A stretch of 64,000 bases of DNA, taken from positions 1,245,501 to 1,309,500 of the forward strand of contig NZ_JAJVCN010000003.1 in NCBI RefSeq assembly GCF_021390435.2, given 5' to 3'. The notes beneath the pieces are model-generated. The model had not been told where the DNA came from and ran no database searches. It saw only the letters and a program-made list of their open reading frames with translations. A program made the position numbers and the translations under genes. Each line of letters opens with the position of its first letter. The first letter of the stretch is position 1. Source of the stretch: Kibdelosporangium philippinense. GTDB lineage: Bacteria; Actinomycetota; Actinomycetes; Mycobacteriales; Pseudonocardiaceae. Shown one piece after another: positions 53,457 to 60,961 of this stretch.

Positions 53457-54854
53457 TTAGCCGGGGTAGTCCTCCAGCATCTCGGTGACGAGGGCCGCGA
53501 TCGGAGAGCGCTCCGAACGCGTCAGCGTGACGTGCGCGAACAGCGGGTGACCTTTCAGCTTCTCGATCACCGCTGCCACACCGTCATGCCTGCCGACCCT
53601 CAGGTTGTCGCGCTGGGCGACGTCGTGCGTGAGCACCACGCGCGAGCCGGTACCCAGCCGTGACAGCACGGTCAGCAGCACGTTGCGCTCCAGCGACTGC
53701 GCCTCGTCAACGATGACGAACGCGTCGTGCAGCGAACGGCCACGGATGTGGGTCAACGGCAGGACCTCGAGCATGCCGCGGTCAAGCACTTCCTCGATCA
53801 CCGGCGGGCTGACCAGCGCGCCGAGCGTGTCGAAGACCGCCTGCGCCCACGGCTGCATCTTCTCGCTCTCGGAACCAGGCAGATAGCCCAGTTCCTGCCC
53901 GCCGACCGCGTAGACCGGCCGGAACACGACCACCTTGCGGTGCAGGCCGCGTTCCATCACCGACTCGAGGCCGGCGCAGAGCGCCAGCGCGGACTTGCCC
54001 GTACCGGCCCGGCCGCCAAGCGACACGATGCCGACGTCGGGGTCCATCAGCAGGTCGAGCGCGATCCGTTGCTCTGCTGAGCGGCCGTGCAGCCCGAAGA
54101 CCTCACGGTCGCCGCGCACCAGCCGGACCTGCTTGTCCTGCGTGACCCGGCCAAGCGCGCTTGACGTTCCCGCCAGCAGCCGCAGACCGGTGTTGCACGG
54201 CAGCTCAGCTGCCTGCTCGACGCCGTAATCCGCCAGGTCGACGACGTTCTGCGCGAACAGCGCGTCGACGACTTCCTGTGACACGTCAAGGTCGGCCATG
54301 CCGGTCCAGCCCGACGGTGTGACCTCCTGCGCGCGGTACTCGTCCGCGTTCAGGCCAACCGCGGCTGCTTTGACCCGCAGCGGGATGTCCTTGGTGACCA
54401 GGGTGACGATCTGGCTGGCGTCTTCGGCAGCCAGGTTGAGCGCGCACGCCAGGATCCTGGCGTCGTTGGAATCGGTACGGAACCCGGCCGGCAACACCGA
54501 CGGATCCGAGTGGTTGAGCTCGACGTGCAAGGTGCCGTCGGTGTCACCGATCGGCACCGGCTTGTCCAGCCTGCCGTACCGCAGCCTCAGGTCGTCCAGC
54601 ATGCGCAGGGCGACTCGGGCGAACCAGCCCAGTTCGGGGTGGTGTCGCTTTCCCTCCAGTTCGCTGATCACCACGAGCGGAAGCACCACGCTGTGCTCGG
54701 CGAACCTGGTCAGTGCCCAGGGGTCGGAGAGCAGGACGGAGGTGTCCAGCACGTAGACGTGACGGGTGGGGGTGGTACGACGCGAGGCGCCGCGGGAGGA
54801 ACTGCGGGAAGAACCTTGGCCGGCGGAACGCCTGGCCGAACGCGGTGCGGTCAC
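53457..54854 (-). CDS. PhoH2: PIN domain fused to PhoH ATPase
   Basis: A 465-residue protein from GTG 54854. A basic Ser/Arg tail (1-30) is followed by a PIN nuclease domain (about 30-190: VYVLDTSVLLSDP, VVISELEGK, TDSNDARILA) and a PhoH helicase-like ATPase (about 235-465: GRAGTGKSALAL, VIVDEAQSL, RLGTGSRVVLTHD). PhoH2 proteins unwind and cut RNA; in mycobacteria they pair with an upstream PhoAT antitoxin. No clear PhoAT-like gene is visible upstream; instead a structured leader is seen. Confidence 0.9.
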   Translation of the reverse strand: MTAPRSARRSAGQGSSRSSSRGASRRTTPTRHVYVLDTSVLLSDPWALTRFAEHSVVLPLVVISELEGKRHHPELGWFARVALRMLDDLRLRYGRLDKPVPIGDTDGTLHVELNHSDPSVLPAGFRTDSNDARILACALNLAAEDASQIVTLVTKDIPLRVKAAAVGLNADEYRAQEVTPSGWTGMADLDVSQEVVDALFAQNVVDLADYGVEQAAELPCNTGLRLLAGTSSALGRVTQDKQVRLVRGDREVFGLHGRSAEQRIALDLLMDPDVGIVSLGGRAGTGKSALALCAGLESVMERGLHRKVVVFRPVYAVGGQELGYLPGSESEKMQPWAQAVFDTLGALVSPPVIEEVLDRGMLEVLPLTHIRGRSLHDAFVIVDEAQSLERNVLLTVLSRLGTGSRVVLTHDVAQRDNLRVGRHDGVAAVIEKLKGHPLFAHVTLTRSERSPIAALVTEMLEDYPG

Positions 54855-55397
54855 GGCAACTCCCTGACGAACGCGGCACGGCGTCCGCTTTCCTCGTTGG
54901 GCCGGTACTGGCCCCCGGTTTGACGACCTGCCCTTTCAGGCGGGTCCCCAACGGGGGCCCGGTGCCGGCCCCCTCGTGCTCGTCACTGCCACGACCAGGG
55001 CCTCCCGGGACAGGCCGCATGCGCACGACCCATCACTTCCGAAAGTTACCTGCGTTTCGGTCGGTGGCGCAGGCTGCCACACAGGTGATTCGCCAATTGG
55101 TCACCATGACGAAACGCGTCGGGCTGGTCGACCCGGCCGTCTTCGCGGGCCAAAAGGCCAGTTCAGAGCCGGTGTCACGGGGTCAGCGACACCGGTTGTT
55201 CACCCACCGAACATCCTCCTTACGGGGGATCCTGATCACTTTCGGTAGTTGATCTTTCGGGCCGACAGGGCCGTCCGAGTCGCCGGGCCCAGCGACCATA
55301 GCCCTGCGTAGCTGGCACAACGCGGAGCGCTGCGACGCCACACCGTGCGCAACTCGAAAAATGAATTCCACCGAATCAGGGGATATTTGGAATTCGC
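54855..55397. other. intergenic region upstream of phoH2, structured leader candidate
   Basis: No convincing gene lies here. On the reverse strand, CGTTGGG and CCCAACG (54895-54901 with 54947-54953) can pair across 45 nt. A competing pair GGCCCCCG/CGGGGGCC (about 54910 and 54952) would exclude it, as in attenuators. Further up, AAGGAGG precedes a possible 10-codon reading (GTG near 55205) that overlaps a CCGGTGTC/GACACCGG hairpin. Any of these may control phoH2. Confidence 0.35.
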
Positions 55398-55451
55398 GGG
55401 TCACACAATCGTGGATATCACGGGGTAATCCCGACATATGCCGAGTAGGTT
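55398..55451 (+). promoter_or_regulatory. duplicated promoter block, copy 1
   Basis: GGGTCACAC (55398-55406) and GAGTAGGTT (55443-55451) are separated by 36 nt. The same two words at the same spacing lie upstream of the paralogous gene at 56151. Distance from the second word to the start codon is 66 nt here and 67 nt there. Confidence 0.6.
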
Positions 55452-55517
55452 TCACCGCGAGAACAACGGGCCTCGCTCGGTTCTCGAAAGATCCCCGACT
55501 GCAGGAGTGTGGGAATA

Positions 55518-55808
55518 GTGTTGAAGACGGCTGGTGTGGTTGCCGCAGCCGCGGCTGGACTGCTGATGCTGGGCGCTCCGGCTTTCGCCGGCGAGGGCCC
55601 CGGACACGGTGGCGGAATCAACAACGCCAAGCACGGTCAGGTTGGCCTCGTCAACCTGAACGACATTGACATCGCCAAGGACATCAACGTCAACGCTGTT
55701 GTCGGCGGTTGCGGCAACAACGTGGGCGTGCTGGGCGGCGCTGTGCCGATCCTGTCCCCGTCGATCACCGGCAGCTGCGCGGCCGGCGGCATCGTCGACG
55801 GCGACTGA
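55518..55808 (+). CDS. small secreted chaplin-like protein, copy 1
   Basis: GTG 55518 is preceded by AGGAG at about 10 nt. The 96-residue protein has a Sec signal peptide ending APAFA, then a Gly/His-rich spacer and a short body with GQVGLVNLNDIDIAKDINVN and a Cys pair (GGCGNNVGVLGG to GSCAAGG) about 25 residues apart. The hydrophobic Asn/Val/Gly body and Cys spacing recall short chaplins, which coat aerial structures, but the match is loose. A paralogue follows 340 nt later. Confidence 0.6.
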   Translation: MLKTAGVVAAAAAGLLMLGAPAFAGEGPGHGGGINNAKHGQVGLVNLNDIDIAKDINVNAVVGGCGNNVGVLGGAVPILSPSITGSCAAGGIVDGD

Positions 55809-55833
55809 GACCAGTACCGACTGGTAAAAACCA

Positions 55834-55876
55834 GCGCGAGGGGCGTCGGACTCACCGACGCCCCTCGCGCTTTTTT
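55834..55876 (+). terminator. strong intrinsic terminator
   Basis: GCGCGAGGGGCGTCGG (55834-55849) and its complement (55855-55870) form a perfect 16-bp stem with a 5-nt loop, followed by six T. It ends copy 1 of the small secreted gene pair. Confidence 0.95.
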
Positions 55877-56029
55877 CATGCCATTCTCACGAACGGGTGA
55901 GCGGATCACGTTCAGTAACGATTCTTGGCGCCGAAGTACACATCGCCGCAGGCAGCAGGCCCGGACGAGCGCAATTCGACACGCCGAAAAAATTGAAGAT
56001 CACCGAAATAGGGATTGTTGTGGTCCGCC

Positions 56030-56083
56030 GGGTCACACGATAGGGGAATGCGCGAGCTTTATCACCAAGATTCGGAGTAGGTT
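56030..56083 (+). promoter_or_regulatory. duplicated promoter block, copy 2
   Basis: GGGTCACAC (56030-56038), 36 nt, GAGTAGGTT (56075-56083), as in copy 1 at 55398. CACCGAA plus AGGG also recurs about 25-40 nt upstream in both. The exact spacing implies selected elements, perhaps an activator site and a sigma-factor box. Confidence 0.6.
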
Positions 56084-56150
56084 CACTGCGCAAGAGAGCA
56101 AAGGGCATTGTTCTCCACTAACCGCCCTGGATCCCATAGGAGTGAGTGAA

Positions 56151-56411
56151 GTGCTGAAGAAGGCTGGTGTTATCGCCGCCGCGGCGGCCGGATTGATGAT
56201 GCTCGGCGCCCCGGCGTTCGCTGAGATCAACAGCGCGCACAACGGCCAGGTTGGCCTCGTCAACCTGCACGACATCGACATCGCCAAGGACATCAACGTC
56301 AACGCCATTGTCGGCGCTTGCGGCAACAATGTCGGCGTGCTCGGCGCGGCCGTGCCGGTGCTGTCCCCGCAGATCACCGAGTCCTGCGCGGCCGGCGGCA
56401 TCGACGACTGA
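56151..56411 (+). CDS. small secreted chaplin-like protein, copy 2
   Basis: GTG 56151 with AGGAG about 9 nt upstream. The 86-residue protein is a clear paralogue of copy 1: the signal peptide AGVIAAAAAGLMMLGAPAFA, GQVGLVNLHDIDIAKDINVN and the CGNNVGVLGAAVPVLSP to SCAAGG Cys pair. The Gly/His spacer of copy 1 is missing. It has its own promoter block and terminator. Probably surface-exposed and self-associating (inference from composition). Confidence 0.65.
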   Translation: MLKKAGVIAAAAAGLMMLGAPAFAEINSAHNGQVGLVNLHDIDIAKDINVNAIVGACGNNVGVLGAAVPVLSPQITESCAAGGIDD

Positions 56412-56426
56412 CGTCGTTAAAACGTG

Positions 56427-56460
56427 AAATGGCCGGGAGCCTCGGGCTCCCGGCCATTTT
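56427..56460. terminator. bidirectional terminator
   Basis: AAATGGCCGGGAGCC (56427-56441) pairs perfectly with GGCTCCCGGCCATTT (56445-56459) around a 3-nt loop. It separates copy 2 of the secreted protein from the convergent prenyltransferase gene. Confidence 0.9.
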
Positions 56461-56469
56461 CGTATGCGC

Positions 56470-57264
56470 TCAAGAGCCGAATCGGCGATGCCTGATGGCG
56501 TAGTCACGCAATGCGCGCAGGAAGTCGGTACGGCGGAAGTCCGGCCAATAGGCCTCGCAGAACCACATCTCCGAGTGGGCCGACTGCCAGAGCAGGAACC
56601 CGGACATCCGCTGCTCACCGGAAGTACGAATGACCAGGTCAGGGTCGGGCTGGCCGGACGTGTACAGGTGCTCGGCGATGTGGTCGACGCTCAGCACCTC
56701 GGCGAGTTCCTCGAAACTGGTGCCCTGCTCCGCGTGGGTGAGCAGCAGTTTGCGCACCGCGTCCGCGATCTCCTGGCGCCCGCCGTAACCAACCGCGGCG
56801 TTCACCACGAGGCCGGATCGCCCCTTGGTCCGCGCGGCGGCGGACGTCAACCGGTCCGCGGTCTCGGTCGGCAGCTTGTCCATCGCGCCGAGGATCTTGA
56901 CCTGCCACGGCCGGCCAGGCTCAGCGAGCTCGTCGACGACATCACCGATGATCTCGAGCAGCGGCACGATCTCGGACTCTGGCCGGTTGAGGTTGTCCGT
57001 GGACAGCAGCCACAGCGTGACCACCTCGATCCCGGATTCCTGGCACCACTCGAGCAGCTTGGCGACCTTGGCGCCGCCAACCCGGTGCCCATCGGCGACA
57101 TCGGTGAACCCAGCGGCCCGCGCCCAGCGGCGGTTGCCGTCCAGCATCACACCGATGTGCTTCGGCCTTCGCTTCTGGCCTTTGACTTGTGCCGTCAGCC
57201 GCGCCTCATACAGGCGGTACACGACGTCCGCGACACGCCTTCTGATCCAACTCCGACGATCCAC
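56470..57264 (-). CDS. cis-prenyltransferase (short-chain Z-isoprenyl diphosphate synthase type)
   Basis: A 264-residue protein from GTG 57264. Motifs: HIGVMLDGNRRWAR (catalytic Asp), VVTLWLLSTDNLNRP, GYGGRQEIADAV and DLVIRTSGEQRMSGFLLWQ. It fits UppS-family enzymes. Pairing with the divergent TrhA gene mirrors Rv1086-Rv1085c of Mycobacterium, where Rv1086 makes Z,E-farnesyl diphosphate for decaprenyl phosphate. Chain length is inferred from that context. Confidence 0.85.
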   Translation of the reverse strand: MDRRSWIRRRVADVVYRLYEARLTAQVKGQKRRPKHIGVMLDGNRRWARAAGFTDVADGHRVGGAKVAKLLEWCQESGIEVVTLWLLSTDNLNRPESEIVPLLEIIGDVVDELAEPGRPWQVKILGAMDKLPTETADRLTSAAARTKGRSGLVVNAAVGYGGRQEIADAVRKLLLTHAEQGTSFEELAEVLSVDHIAEHLYTSGQPDPDLVIRTSGEQRMSGFLLWQSAHSEMWFCEAYWPDFRRTDFLRALRDYAIRHRRFGS

Positions 57265-57451
57265 GACGAACCAATGTACTTGGTTGAGATGACGAAGCCC
57301 CGGTCGGTAGCGCCGCTGCGCCGATCAGACCAGGCAACTGTGGCCTATGCCTCACACGCATCCGTTGTAGCGCAGAGTAAAGCTGTGAGTTCTATGTGGA
57401 AGCGGGACTAGGCCTTTGGCGAAAGGTTACGGTCCCGTAGCCTAGCCACTC

Positions 57452-58126
57452 GTGACCGCAGCGACACTCGAACGGCCCACACCAGCCGACAAACCGAGCA
57501 TGCGGGGGAAGCTCCACTTCTGGTCGTTCTTCGTCTCGATCGCCACCGGCGCGGCATTGATCTCGCTCGCCGCGTCGACCGTATCGGCAACGGCCGCCCT
57601 CGCCACATCGATTTATGGCGCCACGGTGCTCGGCCTGTTCGGCGTGAGCGCCCTCTATCACCGGACATGGTGGGAAACCGAGCGGACCAGGGCGTGGATG
57701 AAGCGCCTCGACCACTCGATGATCTTCCTGTTCATCGCGGGTACGTACACGCCTTTCTCCCTGCTGGCGATGCCCCGCGACACCGGACTGATCGTCCTCG
57801 CGGTGGTCTGGGGCGGCGCGTTCGCGGGCGTGGCACTGAAACTCATCTGGCCACACGCGCCACGCTGGCTCGGAACCCCGATCTACATCGCCCTTGGCTG
57901 GGTGGCGGTCTTCGTCCTGCCTGACTTGCTGGCCAACGCGGGCGTCGCAGCACTCGTGCTGATCCTCGCCGGGGGCCTGATGTACACGGTCGGCGCGGTG
58001 TTCTACGCCACCAAGTGGCCCAACCCATGGCCCGGACATTTCGGACACCACGAGTTCTTCCACGCAGCGACCATCGTCGCCGCGATCTGTCATTACATCG
58101 CGATCTGGCTCGCGATGTACCCGTAG
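57452..58126 (+). CDS. trhA: hemolysin III/PAQR-family membrane protein TrhA
   Basis: A 224-residue protein with seven hydrophobic segments. PAQR zinc-site residues are in SALYHR, LDHSMIFLFIAGTYTPF and HHEFFHAATIVAAICHY. TrhA proteins affect membrane-energetics homeostasis. The gene is divergent from the prenyltransferase and ends in a strong hairpin. Confidence 0.9.
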   Translation: MTAATLERPTPADKPSMRGKLHFWSFFVSIATGAALISLAASTVSATAALATSIYGATVLGLFGVSALYHRTWWETERTRAWMKRLDHSMIFLFIAGTYTPFSLLAMPRDTGLIVLAVVWGGAFAGVALKLIWPHAPRWLGTPIYIALGWVAVFVLPDLLANAGVAALVLILAGGLMYTVGAVFYATKWPNPWPGHFGHHEFFHAATIVAAICHYIAIWLAMYP

Positions 58127-58139
58127 CCCTAACGCAAAG

Positions 58140-58170
58140 AGGCCCGTCACCTGCAGCAGGTGACGGGCCT
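58140..58170. terminator. bidirectional terminator
   Basis: AGGCCCGTCACCTGC (58140-58154) pairs with GCAGGTGACGGGCCT (58156-58170), flanked by AAAG and TTTG. It lies between the convergent trhA and beta-trefoil genes. Confidence 0.9.
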
Positions 58171-58181
58171 TTGTCATGAGA

Positions 58182-58652
58182 TCAGCTGTTGATGAACCAG
58201 TACTGGTCGCTGTAGTCCTTGTTGCACTGAGAGACAAAAACGCGGCCATTGGGGTGTGCTGCGAGGCAGTAGCCCGCGTAGTACACGTTCTCCCACATTC
58301 CCCACTGGCCTTGGTACGGACGCCAACGCGCATCGGTGTAGTTCTCACACCAGGTGTAGGTGAAGACACTGCCATCGCCGCGCGCCGTGAGGCAGCCTTG
58401 GAGGTACAAGCTCTGAATCCGGTACCCGTTCGACCATTGGACCACGTCCCAGCTCTGGTCGACGTACTTCTCGGTGCGGCACTTGCTGTACGCGAAAACG
58501 TGTGGTTCGTGGGTCGCGAGACAGTACCCGTTCATTTGCGGTCCGGCGTTGAACAACCTCCCCGCCTGCGCGGACGCGGGCGTGGCGATGGAAAGCATTG
58601 CCGCCACAACAGTTATTCCCATCAAGAACGCCGTGAGCTTCCTACGCTGCAC
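58182..58652 (-). CDS. secreted ricin-type beta-trefoil protein, copy 1
   Basis: GTG 58652 with AGGGGGAAA upstream. The 156-residue protein has a Sec signal peptide (cleavage after TPASA) and three trefoil units, each with CL, a second Cys and a (D)QxW-like end: CLATHEP to DQSW, CLTARGD to DARW, CLAAHPN to DQYW. It is probably a secreted carbohydrate-binding protein. A paralogue lies on the other side of the macrodomain gene. Confidence 0.8.
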   Translation of the reverse strand: MQRRKLTAFLMGITVVAAMLSIATPASAQAGRLFNAGPQMNGYCLATHEPHVFAYSKCRTEKYVDQSWDVVQWSNGYRIQSLYLQGCLTARGDGSVFTYTWCENYTDARWRPYQGQWGMWENVYYAGYCLAAHPNGRVFVSQCNKDYSDQYWFINS

Positions 58653-58732
58653 TGGTTTCCCCCTCACAGTCGTGGTCCCGACTCTGGGACTTGGCGAAGG
58701 TTGCCAGCAGTCCGACTCGCCGACAACCGGCT

Positions 58733-59179
58733 TCAGTCCTGCTTGAAAGGCAGGTAGAGCAGGACTTTGACGTCGGACAACGCTGCGAAGGCCTCGTGAA
58801 TGAGCGCGTCGACCGAAGGCCATGGCAGACCACCGTGACCGGACCCAAGGGCCGGAACAGCAATGGACTTGATGGACATATCGCGCACCACGCGCACGAG
58901 GTCCTCGAGACCGGCCTCGATATCGGGCAGCCTGGAGCGGGATCGCCAGTGCTGCTTGGTCGGGAAGTTGATGATCAGGCGCGGCTCAGTGACCACGAAC
59001 ATCTGACCTAAATGGACTTCGCCGCGTGCGCAGGCTGCTGCGTACGCGGCAAAGTTGTCTGGAAACTTCCGCTTGAACTGCAATGCGATTCCCTTGCCCA
59101 TCACCCCGACACAGTTCACCGCGTTGACCAGTGCAACAGTGTCGGCCGCGAGCAAATCTCCGGTTTTCTCGGTGATCAC
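58733..59179 (-). CDS. DarG-like macrodomain protein
   Basis: A 148-residue protein from ATG 59179. It has the ADP-ribose-binding pattern ITEKTGDLLAADTVALVNAV followed by CVGVMGKGIALQFKRKFP and the loop AVPALGSGHGGLPW. This is the DarG/TARG1 macrodomain type, which removes ADP-ribose from DNA or acidic residues. In darTG modules the toxin DarT precedes DarG, but no DarT-like gene is nearby. It stands alone between two secreted trefoil genes, so its role is open. Confidence 0.85.
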   Translation of the reverse strand: MITEKTGDLLAADTVALVNAVNCVGVMGKGIALQFKRKFPDNFAAYAAACARGEVHLGQMFVVTEPRLIINFPTKQHWRSRSRLPDIEAGLEDLVRVVRDMSIKSIAVPALGSGHGGLPWPSVDALIHEAFAALSDVKVLLYLPFKQD

Positions 59180-59208
59180 GCGGCAAGGGTGTCAGCAGGT
59201 ACCGACAA

Positions 59209-59676
59209 TCAGCTGTTCATGAACCAGTGCTGGTCGGTCCATTCTTTCGTGCACGGGGCCAGGAAGACCTTGCCGTCGGCGTGCGCGGCGAGGCAACGGC
59301 CGGCGTGGAACACGTTCTCCCACATACCCCACTGGCCGTCGAATGGGCGCCAGAACTGGTCGGCGTATCCGCCACATGGCGCGGCGATGGTGAACACTGT
59401 GCCGTCCTCATGCGCGGCGAGGCATCCGTCGCGGTACAGGCTGCGGATCTGGTATCCGCCCTTCTCGGCCCAGTAGACCTGGCTCCATTTCTGGTCCGGG
59501 TAGTTTTCCTTGCCGCACTGGCTGAACACGAAGACGACCGGTTCCTGCGTCGCCAGGCAGTAGTCGCTCATTCCCGGCCCGCCGCTGAACATCCGCCCCG
59601 ATGTCGCCGACGCTGGCGAGGCGCTGAAGACCATCGCAGCGATACCAAGCACGAGCGCGATCAACTTACGCCGCAT
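59209..59676 (-). CDS. secreted ricin-type beta-trefoil protein, copy 2
   Basis: A 155-residue paralogue of the gene at 58182, from ATG 59676 with GGGGGAAGAA upstream. Signal peptide ends ASPASA. The three units are CLATQEP to DQKW, CLAAHED to DQFW and CLAAHAD to DQHW. The third unit (GQWGMWENV, AGRCLAAH) is nearly identical to copy 1. Same strand as the macrodomain gene but separated by 29 nt. Confidence 0.8.
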   Translation of the reverse strand: MRRKLIALVLGIAAMVFSASPASATSGRMFSGGPGMSDYCLATQEPVVFVFSQCGKENYPDQKWSQVYWAEKGGYQIRSLYRDGCLAAHEDGTVFTIAAPCGGYADQFWRPFDGQWGMWENVFHAGRCLAAHADGKVFLAPCTKEWTDQHWFMNS

Positions 59677-59811
59677 GTGTTTCTTCCCCCTGCAAACTCC
59701 TGATCAAGACGGGCTGACCGTAACCAGGTTTCGGCAACCCGGACAAGCCGCTTCAACCGTGGCTGAAACGCCCCACCCGGTAAGCCAGCACAGGGCGTGG
59801 TAAGCAGGGGT

Positions 59812-60282
59812 ATGTCCCGGATCGATCACTATCTCGATGCGCACGCTCCGCAGGCGAACAGCATTGTCGTCGGCGTCAGCGTCTTCACGCTCGACGAGGG
59901 CGGGCGCCTGCTCATAATCCGGCGCAAGGACACCAACCTCTGCCACCTGCCGGGTGGGGTTCAGCGGGTCGGCGAGACCGTTGCCGGGGCCGCTGTCCGC
60001 GAAACCAAGTCAGAGACCGGGATCGATGTCGAGATCACGGAGCTGATCGGGATCTACTCCGATCCTGAGCACGTCATCGAGTACGGTCCCGGCGACGTCC
60101 GCCAGGAGTTCTCGATCTGCTTTCGTGCCCGGCCGATCGGTGGCGAGCCGATGCCCGCTGGCGAAAGCAAGGCCGCGGAGTGGGTTGAGGAGTCACTCCT
60201 TTACGAGCTCCCCATCCACCCCGCGACCCGGTTGCGCATTCAGCACGGGTTCGACGAGCGCGCCGAACCTTTTTTCTCGTAA
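59812..60282 (+). CDS. Nudix hydrolase with altered Nudix box
   Basis: ATG 59812 is preferred (start SRIDHYLDAHAPQANSIVVG); GTG 59797 is in frame. The 156-residue protein has the Nudix box GGVQRVGETVAGAAVRETKS then ETGI. Compared with the consensus REUxEExGU, the first glutamate of the EE pair is Ser. That residue helps bind the catalytic metals, so activity may be reduced or specificity changed. Substrate unknown. Confidence 0.85.
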   Translation: MSRIDHYLDAHAPQANSIVVGVSVFTLDEGGRLLIIRRKDTNLCHLPGGVQRVGETVAGAAVRETKSETGIDVEITELIGIYSDPEHVIEYGPGDVRQEFSICFRARPIGGEPMPAGESKAAEWVEESLLYELPIHPATRLRIQHGFDERAEPFFS

Positions 60283-60284
60283 CC

Positions 60285-60884
60285 TCAGGCCTCGAACTCC
60301 GGGCCCTTCGCCCGCAGGTCGTCCACCTTCGACATCGCCTCACGCAGTTCGGCGAGCCACGCGTCGGCGTGCTCGCCGACCAGGCGCACCGCCCACGCCA
60401 ACGCTTCCGAGCGCGACCGGGCAATGCCCGCGTCCACGAGTGTGTCCAGGATCAGCCGCTCTGGCTGCCGCAACCTGGTCATCACCGGCGCGGACAGCGT
60501 CGTGAAGAGCTCTTCCGTCGAGCCGATCCGAGCGCCCCACGCGACCTTGCGGCCGTAGCGGTGCTCGGCCTGGCGCGCGATGTCGATGCGCTCGTCGCGG
60601 GTCTCTTCGCGGTACCTGCTGATCCGGCCTGCTTCTGCCGACGCGCGGGCCGCTTCGTCCTCGAATTCGCCTTCGACCGGGGCGAGTGTGCCCACGATGA
60701 TGATCTCTTCGCGGTCCACGGTGACCGTCGGCGGCTCGGTGAACCAGCCGTCGGGCAGCCGTCCGGCGAACCATGCGGCCGCGTCATCCGCTGACGGCAG
60801 GTCCGACTGTTGCCATCCGCCACGGCCCTTGAAGCCGCCGCGCCCGTGCCACCCACCACGTCCCATGTGTCGTACTCCAAACAT
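60285..60884 (-). CDS. conserved hypothetical protein with Gly/Arg-rich N-terminus
   Basis: A 199-residue protein from ATG 60884 with AAGGAG 7 nt upstream. The first ~25 residues are an RGG-like segment (GRGGWHGRGGFKGRGGW). The rest is alpha/beta with LPDGWFTEPPTVTVDREEIIIVG and a long Arg/Glu-rich helix, ending in a small helical domain with ARSRSEALAWAVRLV (ribbon-helix-helix-like). Possibly nucleic-acid binding; no family is recognised with certainty. Confidence 0.65.
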   Translation of the reverse strand: MFGVRHMGRGGWHGRGGFKGRGGWQQSDLPSADDAAAWFAGRLPDGWFTEPPTVTVDREEIIIVGTLAPVEGEFEDEAARASAEAGRISRYREETRDERIDIARQAEHRYGRKVAWGARIGSTEELFTTLSAPVMTRLRQPERLILDTLVDAGIARSRSEALAWAVRLVGEHADAWLAELREAMSKVDDLRAKGPEFEA

Positions 60885-60961
60885 GCACAGCTCCTTGATT
60901 ACATGATTACACCACTACTCAAGCTACGCGTGTAGGCCTGGAGACGACAGGACGTTCTCTC

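Noticed and set aside
54544..55026. Reverse reading frame overlapping the phoH2 start as a PhoAT-type antitoxin
   Set aside because: Gly/Pro/Arg-rich composition, no good start site, and it runs deep into phoH2 in another frame.
59704..59946. 80-codon reverse frame before the Nudix gene
   Set aside because: Mostly antisense to the Nudix start, no ribosome-binding site; only the CPGC segment looked interesting.
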